27,076 nucleotides of DNA from Actinomycetes bacterium. GTDB lineage: Bacteria > Actinomycetota > Actinomycetes > Mycobacteriales > Mycobacteriaceae. Under the pieces are notes generated by a model. That model was not told the DNA's origin, searched no databases, and saw nothing but the letters and a program-made list of their open reading frames with translations. The stretch is taken from positions 1-27,076 of the forward strand of contig JAEWRC010000071.1 of NCBI GenBank assembly GCA_023460175.1. Direction: 5' to 3'. The position numbers were made by a program, and so were the translations under genes. Positions 7,147-17,000 of the stretch are shown here, piece by piece; the stretch's first letter is position 1; each line of letters begins with the position of its first letter.

Positions 7147-8304
7147 TCAGCCGCCGATCAGGTCGGCGTAGCCGTCGTGGTCGGGCTTCATCGCCGCGGC
7201 CACCAACTCCCAGAGCACCTCGTCGGTGCCGCCGCCCACGCGGGCCAGCTTCATGTCACGCCACCACTGACCCAGCGGTGTCTCGTCGACCAGGTATCCG
7301 GAGCCGCCGAAGATGTGCATGCATTCCGAGAGCACCTCTTCGCCGAGGCGTGCCGCGGTCACCTTCACCGCGGCCGCCGCGCGCAGGTCCAGCTTGCCGG
7401 TAGCGGCAATTCCGTTGAGGCCGTGCCGAAGTAGGTCCACCCGAGCCTGCAGGTCGGCCATCCGCAGGCGCAGCGCCTGATGCTCGAACAGCGTGGAGCC
7501 GAACTGGTGGCGGTTGACCATCCGGGCGTGCGTGATGCCCAGCACGCGCTGGCACGACGAGGCCACCTGGCCGGCGATCGACATCCGCTCGTGGGCCAGC
7601 CCCCAGGACACCGCGGCCAACCCGGTGCCCGCGCGCGCGATCAGCGCATCCTGGGGAACCCAGGTGTCGATGTGCACCGCGGCGGTGTCCAGCGGGCCCG
7701 CGCCGACCTTGCGGTAGGGCGTCTGGACCTCGGTCTGCGCGGTCGGCACGGCGATCAGCAGGACGTTGCCGTGCCGGCTGCTCTCGTCGTGGTCGATGCT
7801 GCGCGCCACCACCATGATGTGATCGGCGATGGGGGACAGCGACACAAACTTCTTGCCCCCGCGAACCTCGAAACCGCCTCGCGCCGAGCGCACCTCGGTC
7901 TCACAGATCTGTAGGTCCGAGCCGCCGGACTCCTCGGACGCGCCGATGCACAGCACGGCTTCGCCGCGGATGGCCTGCTCGCAGATGTCCTTGAGGTAGT
8001 CGGACTTGCCGAACCGGCGCAGTGTCGCGATCGCGGAGTCGTGCAGGCTGACCCCGACGGCGATGCCGGCCGAACCCAGATGGCCGAGCTGATAGGCCAA
8101 TTCGAGCAGCTTGCCGACATGCGGTAGCTGGGCGTCGCCCCACTTGGCGCTGAAAACCCCCGAGGAACCCAGGTATTCGATGAGTTCGCGGGGAAAGCGC
8201 TCGGTCTTCTCGGCCTCGGTGGTCCAGGCGACCACGCGCTCGTCGAAGACCTTGCCGAGCAGTTCCCGGTACTCGTCCACCGATACGTCGACTGCTGCCG
8301 TCAT
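7147..8304 (-). CDS. mbtN: acyl-ACP/CoA dehydrogenase MbtN (FadE14-like)
   Basis: Introduces the cis double bond into the acyl chain of mycobactin while it is carried on MbtL. 385 residues from the ATG at 8304, which has GGAGG upstream; its ATGA overlaps the mbtM stop, so the two are translationally coupled. Acyl-CoA dehydrogenase landmarks: LCIGASEESGGSDLQICET (FAD/substrate loop, about 130-150), FEVRGGKKFVSLSPIADHIMVVAR (about 160-185), ERMSIAGQVASSCQRVLGITHARMVNRHQFGSTLFEHQALRLRMAD in the C-terminal helical domain, and MHIFGGSGYLVDETPLGQWWRDMK near the end. A Glu or other base for catalysis cannot be fixed by eye. Position after mbtM and opposite mbtK makes the assignment firm. Confidence 0.94.
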   Translation of the reverse strand: MTAAVDVSVDEYRELLGKVFDERVVAWTTEAEKTERFPRELIEYLGSSGVFSAKWGDAQLPHVGKLLELAYQLGHLGSAGIAVGVSLHDSAIATLRRFGKSDYLKDICEQAIRGEAVLCIGASEESGGSDLQICETEVRSARGGFEVRGGKKFVSLSPIADHIMVVARSIDHDESSRHGNVLLIAVPTAQTEVQTPYRKVGAGPLDTAAVHIDTWVPQDALIARAGTGLAAVSWGLAHERMSIAGQVASSCQRVLGITHARMVNRHQFGSTLFEHQALRLRMADLQARVDLLRHGLNGIAATGKLDLRAAAAVKVTAARLGEEVLSECMHIFGGSGYLVDETPLGQWWRDMKLARVGGGTDEVLWELVAAAMKPDHDGYADLIGG

Positions 8305-9878
8305 GTGCGAACTGCCTCCAAATTGCTTCGTACTTCGAGTCGCCGCAGCTTGCCCGATGAGGTGCGGGGCAAGGAGCCGGGCGTGACAAAGATGACATCG
8401 GCGGGCACCACACCGCATTCGGAGGCCACCCGTGAGATCAACTCGCTGCGGGCGGCGTCCTCGCCTGCGCCGCGGAACTCCGCGGCGATCACCAATCCCG
8501 GTCGTGGCGCACCGGGTTCGGTGCCGACGGCCACCACCGCGCCCTCACGCACCCCGCGCACCTGCGCGGCCACGCGTTCGACCTCGGTGGGGAAGACGTT
8601 GCGACCCGCCACGGTGATGAGTTCCTTGGCGCGGCCACACACCACCAGGCCGCCGTCGGTCAGGTAGCCGATGTCGCCGGTCTTGAACCAGTCGCCGGGG
8701 GCCACGGTTTCGGCGCCGAGGTAACCGGACATCATCGAGGTGCCGCGGATCTCCACCTCGCCGATCTCCTTGCCGGAGTTGCCCGAATGTTCCTCCGAGG
8801 CCACGATCCGCAGTTCCATCCCCGGAATCGGGTCGCCCAGAACGGCGTGTTTGGCGACCGACTCGGTGTTGGGATCCCACAGTTCGTCGGCGAGCAGACC
8901 CGTGCCCGGGGCCGGGGCGCTGACGGCGCAGGTGGCCTCGGCCAGGCCGTAGGACGGCGCGGCCGCGTGCGGGTCCAGTCCGAACCGGCCCAGTTCGCGC
9001 AGGAAGCGGTCGAGGCCCTCGCAGTCGATCGGCTCGCCGCCGTTGATGGCGAAGCGCAGCGCCGACAGGTCGACCTCGGGCACCCGGCGGGCGTACTTGC
9101 CAATCACGTTGTACGCGAAATTCGGTGCGGCAGTGAGCGTTGCGCGGCTGTCCGACAGCCAGCTCAACCAGCGGAACGGCGACGCCGAGAACGCCGCGGT
9201 GGGTGCCAACCACAGCTCACAGCCGCCGAGCGCGCCGCTGAGCAGGAACGTCAGGCCCATGTCGTGGTACACCGGCAGCCAGGAGCAGCCGACGTCGACG
9301 GCGCGCTCGACGCCGATGTGCTGCAGCAGGCCGCTGACGTTGCTGAACACGGCCTCCGGGCGCAGTGCGGCGGTGCGCGGTGTGCCGGTGGAACCCGCGG
9401 TGCCCTGCAGCACGGCGTAGCCGTCGTGATCGGGAGCCGCGGCGAAGGTGGTCGAGCGCTGGGCGTGGCCCACGGTCGGCAGGTCCAGCAGCGTCGTCGT
9501 CGACCCGGCGTCGCGGAGCAGTTCCAGGTCGGATCCGGCGGAGCACACGGTGGTTACACCGATCCCGTCGAAGCGGGCGAGCGTGGACCGGGCCCACTGT
9601 GCGGGGTCGGCGCCACGGATGGGCGAGGGCAGGATCGAGACCGCACGGCCGGCCAGCCAGGCGCCCTGCAGGGCGGCGACGAACTCGACGGTGACCTCGC
9701 CGACCAACCCCACCTCGCCGGCGGGGCCGTTGCTGATCCGTTCGGCGACGTTCTCGGCGCGGGCGTGCACCTCGGCCCAGGGGTGGCGGATCCATTCGCC
9801 GCTCTCGCGGTCGAGGACCACCAGGTCCTTGTCCGACTCCGTCATCGCCCGCGTCAGCGCGGACGTCAGCACGTTCAC
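8301..9878 (-). CDS. mbtM: long-chain fatty acid-ACP ligase MbtM (FadD33-like)
   Basis: Activates a long-chain fatty acid as acyl-AMP and loads it onto the carrier protein MbtL. 525 residues, adenylate-forming (ANL) family. Core motifs: YAVLQGTAGSTGTPRTAAL (phosphate loop; the usual TSGSTG reads GTAGSTG), YHDMGLTFLL, APNFAYNVIGKYA, INGGEPID, PSYGLAEATCAVSAP, GDWFKTGDIGYL and AKELITVAGRNVFPTEVE, ending PRTSSGKLRRLEV with the catalytic Lys. This is the FAAL-like type. Its start ATG overlaps the mbtL stop by four bases (9875-9878) and its own stop overlaps the mbtN start, so mbtL-M-N is one tightly coupled operon. Confidence 0.95.
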   Translation of the reverse strand: MNVLTSALTRAMTESDKDLVVLDRESGEWIRHPWAEVHARAENVAERISNGPAGEVGLVGEVTVEFVAALQGAWLAGRAVSILPSPIRGADPAQWARSTLARFDGIGVTTVCSAGSDLELLRDAGSTTTLLDLPTVGHAQRSTTFAAAPDHDGYAVLQGTAGSTGTPRTAALRPEAVFSNVSGLLQHIGVERAVDVGCSWLPVYHDMGLTFLLSGALGGCELWLAPTAAFSASPFRWLSWLSDSRATLTAAPNFAYNVIGKYARRVPEVDLSALRFAINGGEPIDCEGLDRFLRELGRFGLDPHAAAPSYGLAEATCAVSAPAPGTGLLADELWDPNTESVAKHAVLGDPIPGMELRIVASEEHSGNSGKEIGEVEIRGTSMMSGYLGAETVAPGDWFKTGDIGYLTDGGLVVCGRAKELITVAGRNVFPTEVERVAAQVRGVREGAVVAVGTEPGAPRPGLVIAAEFRGAGEDAARSELISRVASECGVVPADVIFVTPGSLPRTSSGKLRRLEVRSNLEAVRT

Positions 9879-10135
9879 TTGGCGGCGGGAACCTTGGCCA
9901 GGATGGCCGCTTCGAGGTCCCCGACGGTCTCGCAGCTGAGCAGGTCCTCTTCGGTCAGCGCCGCGCCGAGCTTGTCCTCGATCGCCACCATGCCGACGGC
10001 GAAGGCCACCGAGTCCAGGCCCACGTCGTCGATCAGTCGCGACTCACGCGTGACCCGGCTGATGTCGACGCTGAGATCGTCGCGCAGGATCTCTTCGAGG
10101 GCAGCACTGACCGCTTCCGGGTGAGACGTTTCCAT
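9875..10135 (-). CDS. mbtL: acyl carrier protein MbtL
   Basis: Carries the fatty acyl chain of mycobactin on a phosphopantetheine arm between MbtM, MbtN and MbtK. 86 residues from the ATG at 10135. The attachment Ser is in DDVGLDSVAFAVGMVAIEDK, the standard LDS motif at about residue 41. A four-helix ACP is predicted from the length and spacing. The start was chosen because the ACP fold begins at METSHPEAVS, and a -10 (TAGCGT, 10149-10144) ends only 8 bases upstream, so a longer form would not be transcribed from this promoter. First gene of mbtL-M-N; no Shine-Dalgarno sequence, so probably leaderless. Confidence 0.94.
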   Translation of the reverse strand: METSHPEAVSAALEEILRDDLSVDISRVTRESRLIDDVGLDSVAFAVGMVAIEDKLGAALTEEDLLSCETVGDLEAAILAKVPAAK

Positions 10136-10143
10136 GGCGTGCG

Positions 10144-10183
10144 ACGCTACACGCCGGGGTAAGCCAAGGCTAGGCTTACCCCC
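10144..10183 (-). promoter_or_regulatory. mbtL promoter with IdeR iron box
   Basis: A perfect 10-base inverted repeat, GGGGTAAGCC (10156-10165) and GGCTTACCCC (10173-10182), flanks AAGGCTA. The core GGCTAGGCTTACC matches the IdeR consensus at most central positions, and the symmetry would allow two overlapping dimers. The -10 TAGCGT (10149-10144) lies 8 bases from the mbtL ATG. The crcB2 stop codon TAA (10178-10176) sits inside the box. Confidence 0.75.
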
Positions 10184-10547
10184 TGCCCAGGGCGGCAATC
10201 GCCTGCCCGAGCCAGACCGCCGCGAGGCCCAACGTGACACTCACCACGATGTTGGTCAGCGCCGGCCAGTAGCGCCGATTCTCGGCCAGCAGCCGGGTCT
10301 CCAACATCCACGTCGAGAACGTCGTGTAGGCGCCCACGAACGCCGTGCCCGCCAGCAGGGCCGCAGACGGCCCCAGGGCCAGCCCGCCGAGGAAACCGAG
10401 CACCAGCGCGCCGCTGAGATTGACCGCCATGGTGCCGTACGGGAACGCCCGGGCGACGCGACGGGTGACCGCGCTGTCGACGAGGTAGCGCGCGACCGCG
10501 CCGAGCCCACCGAGCACCGCGACCGCCAGCCACAGCAGGACGCTCAT
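10176..10547 (-). CDS. crcB: fluoride channel CrcB/Fluc, second subunit
   Basis: Exports fluoride through a dual-topology dimeric channel in the inner membrane. 123 residues with four membrane helices. Fluc motifs are present: GGLGAVARYLVD near the N-terminus, FPYGTMAVNLSGALVLGFLGG (the conserved Asn), and GAYTTFSTWMLET (the Phe-rich fluoride path). ATG at 10547, overlapping the crcB1 stop by four bases. The overlap suggests that the two genes make a heterodimer with opposite orientations, as known for paired crcB genes in Gram-positive bacteria. Its TAA stop falls inside the mbtL iron box, and mbtL follows 40 bases later in the same direction. In M. tuberculosis crcB1/crcB2 lie by pgmA, as here. 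Confidence 0.93.
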   Translation of the reverse strand: MSVLLWLAVAVLGGLGAVARYLVDSAVTRRVARAFPYGTMAVNLSGALVLGFLGGLALGPSAALLAGTAFVGAYTTFSTWMLETRLLAENRRYWPALTNIVVSVTLGLAAVWLGQAIAALGRG

Positions 10548-10915
10548 CGGCGCACCAGCCTGCTTGCCGCATGCACCGCCGCCAGCCCGGCCGCCACGCT
10601 GACCGCCGTGTAGCCGATCGCCAGGCCGTAGTGCTGATGTTCGAGCATTCGCACGGTCTCGAGTTGCATGGTGGAAAACGTCGTCAACCCGCCGCAGAAC
10701 CCGGTGCCCAGCATCCGTCGGCGATGGCTGTCGGGCGGCAGGCGGGTGCTCAGGAAACCGAGCAACAAGGCGCCGGCGATGTTGGCCACGAACGTCGGCC
10801 ACGGCCAGCGCGCGGGGTCGTGCACGGCGAATTCGGCCAGCGCCGCGCGGGCCAGCGTGCCGACCGCGCCGCCGACGAACACCGCTGCCAGCGCGCGCTT
10901 GTCGTGACCCAACAC
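10544..10915 (-). CDS. crcB: fluoride channel CrcB/Fluc, first subunit
   Basis: About 123 residues, four membrane helices, paralogous to the gene it overlaps. Motifs: VGGAVGTLARAALAEF (a variant of GGxxGAxxRY with Ala in place of the usual Tyr region), WPTFVANIAGALLLGFLS with the conserved Asn, and GFCGGLTTFSTMQLET. The best start is the GTG at 10915. The open frame continues upstream but has no start codon before it reaches the antisense region, and no clear ribosome site precedes the GTG. It follows the YihY/BrkB gene by 38 bases. No fluoride riboswitch is evident upstream. Function confident, start less so. Confidence 0.9.
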   Translation of the reverse strand: MLGHDKRALAAVFVGGAVGTLARAALAEFAVHDPARWPWPTFVANIAGALLLGFLSTRLPPDSHRRRMLGTGFCGGLTTFSTMQLETVRMLEHQHYGLAIGYTAVSVAAGLAAVHAASRLVRR

Positions 10916-10953
10916 GTCGCAAAGTATGACGGCCGGGCCACCGACGCCGCCGT

Positions 10954-11946
10954 CTACTGCGGATCTTCTCCCGCCCGCCTGCGTAAGCGCCAGGGGTGGC
11001 GCTCGTGCGGCCACATCTTCTCGATCACCGCGTTGACCTCCGCGCCGAGGAGCACGGCCAGCGCCGTGAGGTAGAGCCAGAGCACCACCGCGATCGGCAC
11101 CGCGAGCTGGCTGTAGGCCGCGTCGTCCTGCACGCTGAACGCCAGGTAGGCGCGCAGTGCCGCGGCCGCGGCCAACCACAGCGCCATGGCCAGCACGGCG
11201 CCCGGCAGGTCACGCCGCCACGGTGTATGCCACGGCGCCCCAAGGTGGTACAGAGTCGCCAACCCCAGCAGCACCAGGACGCCCACGGCCGGCCAGAACA
11301 GCAGATCGAGGACGTGCAGCGTCGCCGCCGCGACCGCCGGCGGGGCCATCGATTCGATCAGGTCTGGGCCCAACACCAGCGGCGGCAGCAGCGCCACCGC
11401 CCCGAGCAGACCGGCGACAGTCAGGCCGAGCGCCAGCAGGCGCCGCTGCCCCAGCCGTCGCGGACTGACGCCGTAGGCGATTGCGATGGTCTCCAGATAC
11501 CGGTGCATCGCCCTCGAGCCGGTCCACAGACTCAGCAGGATGCCGATGGAGATCACGCTGCCGCGCCGCTGCGCCAGCATGGCCTCCACGGTCTGCTCGT
11601 AGGCGGCGAAGGTGCGCTCCGACAGGAACGCCTCGGGAACCTCGAGCACCAGCTGGCGCAGTGCCTCGGTGCCCGCCGGGCCCAGCGTCTCGGCGATGAA
11701 GCCCAACGACCCGAGGATCGCCAGCAGCAGCGCCGGCAACGAGATCAGCGAGAACAGGGCGGCCTCGGCGGCCAGGCCGGGCACCCGGTCCTGGGCGGCC
11801 CCACGCAGCGTGCGCAGGATCAGCCGCCACGTTTGGCGTACGGGGCGCGGCGCTCGGTTGAAGACGGCGATGGTGCGCCGCAGCAACGCCATCGGGATGG
11901 CATCGACAAGAGCCTCCATCCGCGACCACCAGCTGCCCGATGCCAT
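10954..11946 (-). CDS. YihY/BrkB (UPF0761) family inner-membrane protein
   Basis: 330 residues, ATG start. A cytoplasmic N-terminal region of about 50 residues is followed by six predicted membrane helices: VPGLAAEAALFSLISLPALLLAILGSLGFI, the segment around SVISIGILLSLWTGSRAMHRYLETIAIAYG, LLALGLTVAGLLGAVALLPPLVL, LLFWPAVGVLVLLGLATLYHLG, DLPGAVLAMALWLAAAAALRAYLAF, and LAVPIAVVLWLYLTALAVLLGAEVNAVIEK. The signatures SLWTGSRAMH and WLYLTALAVLLGAEVNAVIE identify the YihY/BrkB family. Despite early names (virulence factor BrkB, RNase BN) no activity is established. The C-terminus is basic. It lies between the exporter gene and crcB1, all on the minus strand. Confidence 0.92.
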   Translation of the reverse strand: MASGSWWSRMEALVDAIPMALLRRTIAVFNRAPRPVRQTWRLILRTLRGAAQDRVPGLAAEAALFSLISLPALLLAILGSLGFIAETLGPAGTEALRQLVLEVPEAFLSERTFAAYEQTVEAMLAQRRGSVISIGILLSLWTGSRAMHRYLETIAIAYGVSPRRLGQRRLLALGLTVAGLLGAVALLPPLVLGPDLIESMAPPAVAAATLHVLDLLFWPAVGVLVLLGLATLYHLGAPWHTPWRRDLPGAVLAMALWLAAAAALRAYLAFSVQDDAAYSQLAVPIAVVLWLYLTALAVLLGAEVNAVIEKMWPHERHPWRLRRRAGEDPQ

Positions 11947-11975
11947 GGACCGAGCTTAGGTAGGCGACCGCATGG

Positions 11976-13421
11976 CTAAGGAGCGGGTTCGTGGGTCGTC
12001 GCGGTGTGGCTCGGAAACCGTCGCGGCACGAACATCAGCAGGACTACGGTGATCAGCCCGGCCACCAGCAGGCCGACGAACACCGCGTGGGTGGCCGAGT
12101 GCATGGCCACCGCGGCGGGCTGGTCATGCTGCTGGCGCAGCACGGTGTTGGCGACGGCACCGAAGCCGGCCGCGCCGAGGCTCTGCCCCAGGAAGCGGGC
12201 GAACATCAGCCCGCCGGTGATGGTCCCGCGCTGGTCCCAGCCGACGGTGTTCTGCAGGCCGACAAGCAGCGGGGAGAACATCCAGCCCATCCCGACGCCC
12301 ATCAGCGCCGCGCACGCCGCCGGTTGCCACACCGGCGATTCCGGGCCCAGCAGGGCGAAGCCCGCCCCGGCGGCGACCGCGGTGATCGCCCCGAGCAGCG
12401 CGGTGTTGCGGAACCCGATGCGCAGGTAGATCCGCGCGGAGATACCGGAGGCCAGCGGCCAGGTGATGCTCATGACGGCCAGGACGAAGCCGGCCGCGAT
12501 CGGGGACAGCCCCAGCACGGTCTGCCCCCAGTTCGGCAGGTAGACCGACAGCCCGATCACGATCGTGCCCGCGGTGGCGGTGGCCGCCATCGACGCCGCG
12601 GTGCGCCGCTTGGTCCACAGCCACGACGGCAGCACCGGTTCGGCGGCGCGACGTTCGACGAAGATCAGGGCGACCGCCGCGGCCACCGCAATGGCGAAGA
12701 CGGTGAAGCTGGCCGTGGAGTTCCACGCCCAGGTGGTACCGCCTTGCAGCAGCCCGAGGATCAACATCCCCGCCGCCACCAGGACCAGCGCCGAGCCCAG
12801 GTAGTCGACCCGGTGCGAGCGGCGGACCACGTCGTCGTGCAGGTCGCGGACGATCAGGTAGAGGGCGAACACGCCGATCGGGATGTTCACCAGGAAGATC
12901 CAGCGCCACGACAGGTACTGCGCGAAAACGCCACCGAGCGCGGGCGCGATCACCGCCGAGATGCCCCAGACGCTGGCCAGGTAGCCCTGGATCCGGCCGC
13001 GTTCGGCGACGGTGTACAGGTCACCGGCCACCGTCTGGACGGTGCTGCCGATCGCACCCGCCCCGATGCCCTGCACCGCGCGAAACAGGATCAGCGACAG
13101 CATGTTCCAGGCGCCGGCCGACAGCGCCGACCCGATCAGGAAGACGGCCACCCCGAAGACCAGGACCGGCTTGCGGCCGTAGAGATCGGTCAGCTTGCCG
13201 TAGATCGGGATAGTCACCGTCTGCGCCAGCAGGTAGACCGAGAACACCCAGCCCACCTGATCGAAACCGCCGAGATCGCCGACCACCTGCGGAACGGCGG
13301 TCGCCAGGATGGTGGTGTCCATGGCCACCAGGGCCATGGTGAGGATCAGCGCGATCAGCACCGCCGTGCGCGGGTCGTGCCGAAGTTTCACTTCAGTGGC
13401 CGCTCTGCGCTCGCAATGCAT
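11976..13421 (-). CDS. MFS drug exporter, DHA2 (EmrB/QacA) family, 14 helices
   Basis: Proton-driven efflux of a hydrophobic or cationic compound is the family role; the substrate is unknown. About 481 residues if the ATG at 13421 is used. A GTG at 13391 or a TTG at 13487 is also possible and none has a good ribosome site. The first helix carries MDTTILATAVPQV, the 14-helix family's motif D1. GKLTDLYGRKPVLVFG is motif A, RAVQGIGAGAIGST is motif B, and APALGGVFAQYLSWRWIFLVNIPIG is motif C. A TetR regulator is often found beside such exporters but none is here. Divergent from pgm. Followed by yihY/brkB 30 bases on. Confidence 0.92.
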   Translation of the reverse strand: MHCERRAATEVKLRHDPRTAVLIALILTMALVAMDTTILATAVPQVVGDLGGFDQVGWVFSVYLLAQTVTIPIYGKLTDLYGRKPVLVFGVAVFLIGSALSAGAWNMLSLILFRAVQGIGAGAIGSTVQTVAGDLYTVAERGRIQGYLASVWGISAVIAPALGGVFAQYLSWRWIFLVNIPIGVFALYLIVRDLHDDVVRRSHRVDYLGSALVLVAAGMLILGLLQGGTTWAWNSTASFTVFAIAVAAAVALIFVERRAAEPVLPSWLWTKRRTAASMAATATAGTIVIGLSVYLPNWGQTVLGLSPIAAGFVLAVMSITWPLASGISARIYLRIGFRNTALLGAITAVAAGAGFALLGPESPVWQPAACAALMGVGMGWMFSPLLVGLQNTVGWDQRGTITGGLMFARFLGQSLGAAGFGAVANTVLRQQHDQPAAVAMHSATHAVFVGLLVAGLITVVLLMFVPRRFPSHTATTHEPAP

Positions 13422-13495
13422 GCTGACCAGTCTGGTGTCGAACCTGGGATACGGGTAATCGGCGGCCGTGTTCCGCACGGGGCACAATTGCGCCC

Positions 13496-15126
<1,631 letters not shown>

Positions 15127-15130
<4 letters not shown>

Positions 15131-16398
15131 CTTCTGAGGCGAAGGGTGACTGCGCGAGCGACGGCCGCTCCGAGCCCAAGCTCCCGTCCGAAGTCTGGGT
15201 GCTGATCGCCTCCAACGCGGTGATCGCACTGGGCTACGGCGTCGTCGCTCCGGTGCTGCCCGAATACGCCCGGCACTTCGGCGTCTCGATCAGCGCCGCG
15301 ACGTTCGTCATCACCGCGTTCGCGCTCATGCGCCTGGTGTTCGCGCCCGCGGCCGGGCTGCTGGTGCAGCGGCTGGGGGAGCGGCGCATCTACGTCAGCG
15401 GGCTGGTGATCGTCGCGCTGTCCACCGCGGCGTGCGCCTTCGCCCAGTCGTACTGGCAGTTGCTGCTGTTCCGGTCGCTGGGCGGCATCGGCTCCACGAT
15501 GTTCTTCATCTCGGCGCTGGGATTGATGATCCGGATCAGCCCCGAGGACGCCCGCGGCCGGGTGGCCGGCATGTTCTCCTCGGCGTTCCTGGTGGGCTCC
15601 GTGGGCGGACCGGTGCTCGGTTCGCTGACCGCCGGGCTGGGGCTGTCGGCGCCGTTCCTGATCTACGGCGGGGCGCTGCTGGTGGCCGCCACGGTGGTGT
15701 TCATCAGCCTGCGGCACTCGTCGCTAGCCGCGCCCGCCCCGGCCACCGAATCGCCGGTGAGACTGCGCGACGTGCTGCCCAACCGGGCCTACCGCGCCGC
15801 GCTGCTGTCGAACTTCGCCACCGGCTGGTCGGCCTTCGGGCTGCGCATCGCGCTGGTGCCGCTGTTCGTCGTCGACGTGCTGGACCAGGGCGTCGGGATG
15901 GCGGGCCTGGCGCTGGCCACCTTCGCGATCGGCAATGTGGCCGCGGTGATCCCGGCAGGGCACCTGTCGGACCGCGTGGGGCGGCGCATCCTGCTGATCA
16001 TCGGACTGTCCACCGCCGGCGTCGCGACCGCCATCGTCGGGTTCACCGAGAACCTGCCGCTGTTCCTGATCGCCGCGCTGCTGGCCGGCGCGGCCACCGG
16101 CATGTTCTCCTCGCCGCAGCAGGCCGCCGTGGCCGACATCGTCGGCAACAAGGCCCGCGGCGGCACCGCCGTGGCCACTTTCCAGATGATGGCCGACCTG
16201 GGCTCGATCGTCGGCTCGACGCTGGTGGGCCTCATTGCCCAGCATCTGTCGTTCTCGTGGGCGTTCGTCATCAGCGGCGCCATCCTGGTGCTGGGGTCGT
16301 TCGGCTGGATGCTGGCCCAGGAGACCCGCCCGCGGTCGTCGCACGAGCACACCTCGGCGCGTCCGCTGGGTCCGGAGGTCTCCGGAGAGGTGCCCTGA
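15127..16398 (+). CDS. MFS transporter, 12 helices
   Basis: 423 residues starting at GTG 15127, whose GTGA overlaps the pgm stop, so translation is coupled to pgm. The open frame upstream of this point is antisense-like reading of pgm, not part of the protein. VWVLIASNAVIALGYGVVAPVLPEYARHFGVS is helix 1, followed by 11 more. AGLLVQRLGERRIYVSGL and GHLSDRVGRRILLIIGL are the two motif A loops, which fix the 6+6 arrangement. RSLGGIGSTMFF and SAFLVGSVGGPVLGSL are motifs B and C, which suggest an exporter of the DHA1 type. Substrate unknown. Coupling with pgm does not by itself imply sugar transport. Confidence 0.92.
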
Positions 16399-16407
16399 GC
16401 ACCGGTT

Positions 16408-16436
16408 TTGGGACAGGTGGGGAAGTGGTGTAACTT
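16408..16436 (+). promoter_or_regulatory. promoter of tRNA-Ala
   Basis: -35 TTGGGA (16408-16413), 17-base spacer, -10 TAACTT (16431-16436). It lies 18 bases before the mature tRNA and just after the MFS stop. An 8-base perfect inverted repeat, AAGTGGTG (16423-16430) and CACCACTT (16444-16451), brackets the -10. Confidence 0.65.
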
Positions 16437-16453
16437 CGATGAGCACCACTTGA

Positions 16454-16526
16454 GGGGCTATGGCGCAGTTGGTAGCGCACCACACTGGCAGTGTGGGGGT
16501 CAGGGGTTCGAATCCCCTTAGCTCCA
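16454..16526 (+). tRNA. tRNA-Ala, anticodon GGC
   Basis: 73 bases from GGGGCTA to TAGCTCC plus A. The acceptor stem pairs completely. D-arm GCGCAGTTGGTAGCGC, anticodon stem CCACA/TGTGG with loop CTGGCAG giving anticodon GGC (reads GCC/GCU), and a T-arm with GGTTCGAATCC. CCA is not encoded. Confidence 0.97.
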
Positions 16527-16533
16527 CGTTTGG

Positions 16534-16568
16534 AAAACCCGCTCTGACTTCGGTCGGGGCGGGTTTTT
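16534..16568 (+). terminator. intrinsic terminator after tRNA-Ala, probably bidirectional
   Basis: A 15-base-pair stem (arms 16534-16548 and 16553-16567, two G-U pairs) is closed by a stable UUCG tetraloop and ends in a run of U. It starts 8 bases after the tRNA. On the minus strand it also has a T run and lies 6 bases past the stop of the flavin protein at 16575, so it may serve both genes. Confidence 0.92.
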
Positions 16569-16574
16569 CTCGTT

Positions 16575-17000
16575 CTACCCCCGACCGTCGGGCTGATCGT
16601 TGTTCTTCTGCGCACCCCAGCCGTGCACGCGGTCGATCGCGATCAGGGCGCTGACCCGTGGACGGTCGCGGTCCGGGTACTGCTTGCCCTGATAGTGCCG
16701 CGACAGCGCGTCGATGTCGGTGAGGCCGTCGTCGGCGTAGATCTCGGTGACGTGCCCGATGAGCGTCAGGTGGGTGTACCAGTTGGCCTCGTCGAGCACC
16801 GTCAGCGAGACTCGCGGGTCTTTGCGCATGTGTTCCAGGCGCTTTCGGCCGACATCCATGTTCACCAGGACCTGGTCGTCACGCATCAGGTACCACGTGG
16901 CGGCCGAGACGGGTTGTCCGTCGGATCGAACGGTGCTGATGACGGCGGGGTTGGGCTTGGACAGCATCGTCTTGGCGTTGTCGGTCAGTAGCGAGGGCAT
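16575..17000 (-). CDS. PPOX-class F420-dependent oxidoreductase (split beta-barrel flavin protein)
   Basis: 141 residues from the ATG at 17000; the upstream extension of the frame looks non-coding. The fold is a split beta-barrel of the pyridoxamine oxidase-like type. LLTDNAKTMLSKPNPAVISTVRSDGQPVSAATWYLMRDD begins the barrel. NMDVGRKRLEHMRKDPRVSLTVLDEANWYTHLTLIGHVTEIY carries the Lys/Arg-rich cofactor-binding turn, and IDALSRHYQGKQYPDRDRPRV is the C-terminal helix. In mycobacteria these small proteins usually bind F420 and reduce or carry it; the substrate is unknown. It converges on the tRNA gene across the shared terminator, and its start is 288 bases from the divergent TetR gene. Confidence 0.9.
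   Translation of the reverse strand: MPSLLTDNAKTMLSKPNPAVISTVRSDGQPVSAATWYLMRDDQVLVNMDVGRKRLEHMRKDPRVSLTVLDEANWYTHLTLIGHVTEIYADDGLTDIDALSRHYQGKQYPDRDRPRVSALIAIDRVHGWGAQKNNDQPDGRG

Noticed and set aside
11951..11965. TTAGGTAGGCGACC, half an iron box upstream of the yihY/brkB gene
   Set aside because: Only one arm matches and one base is missing from the consensus spacing.
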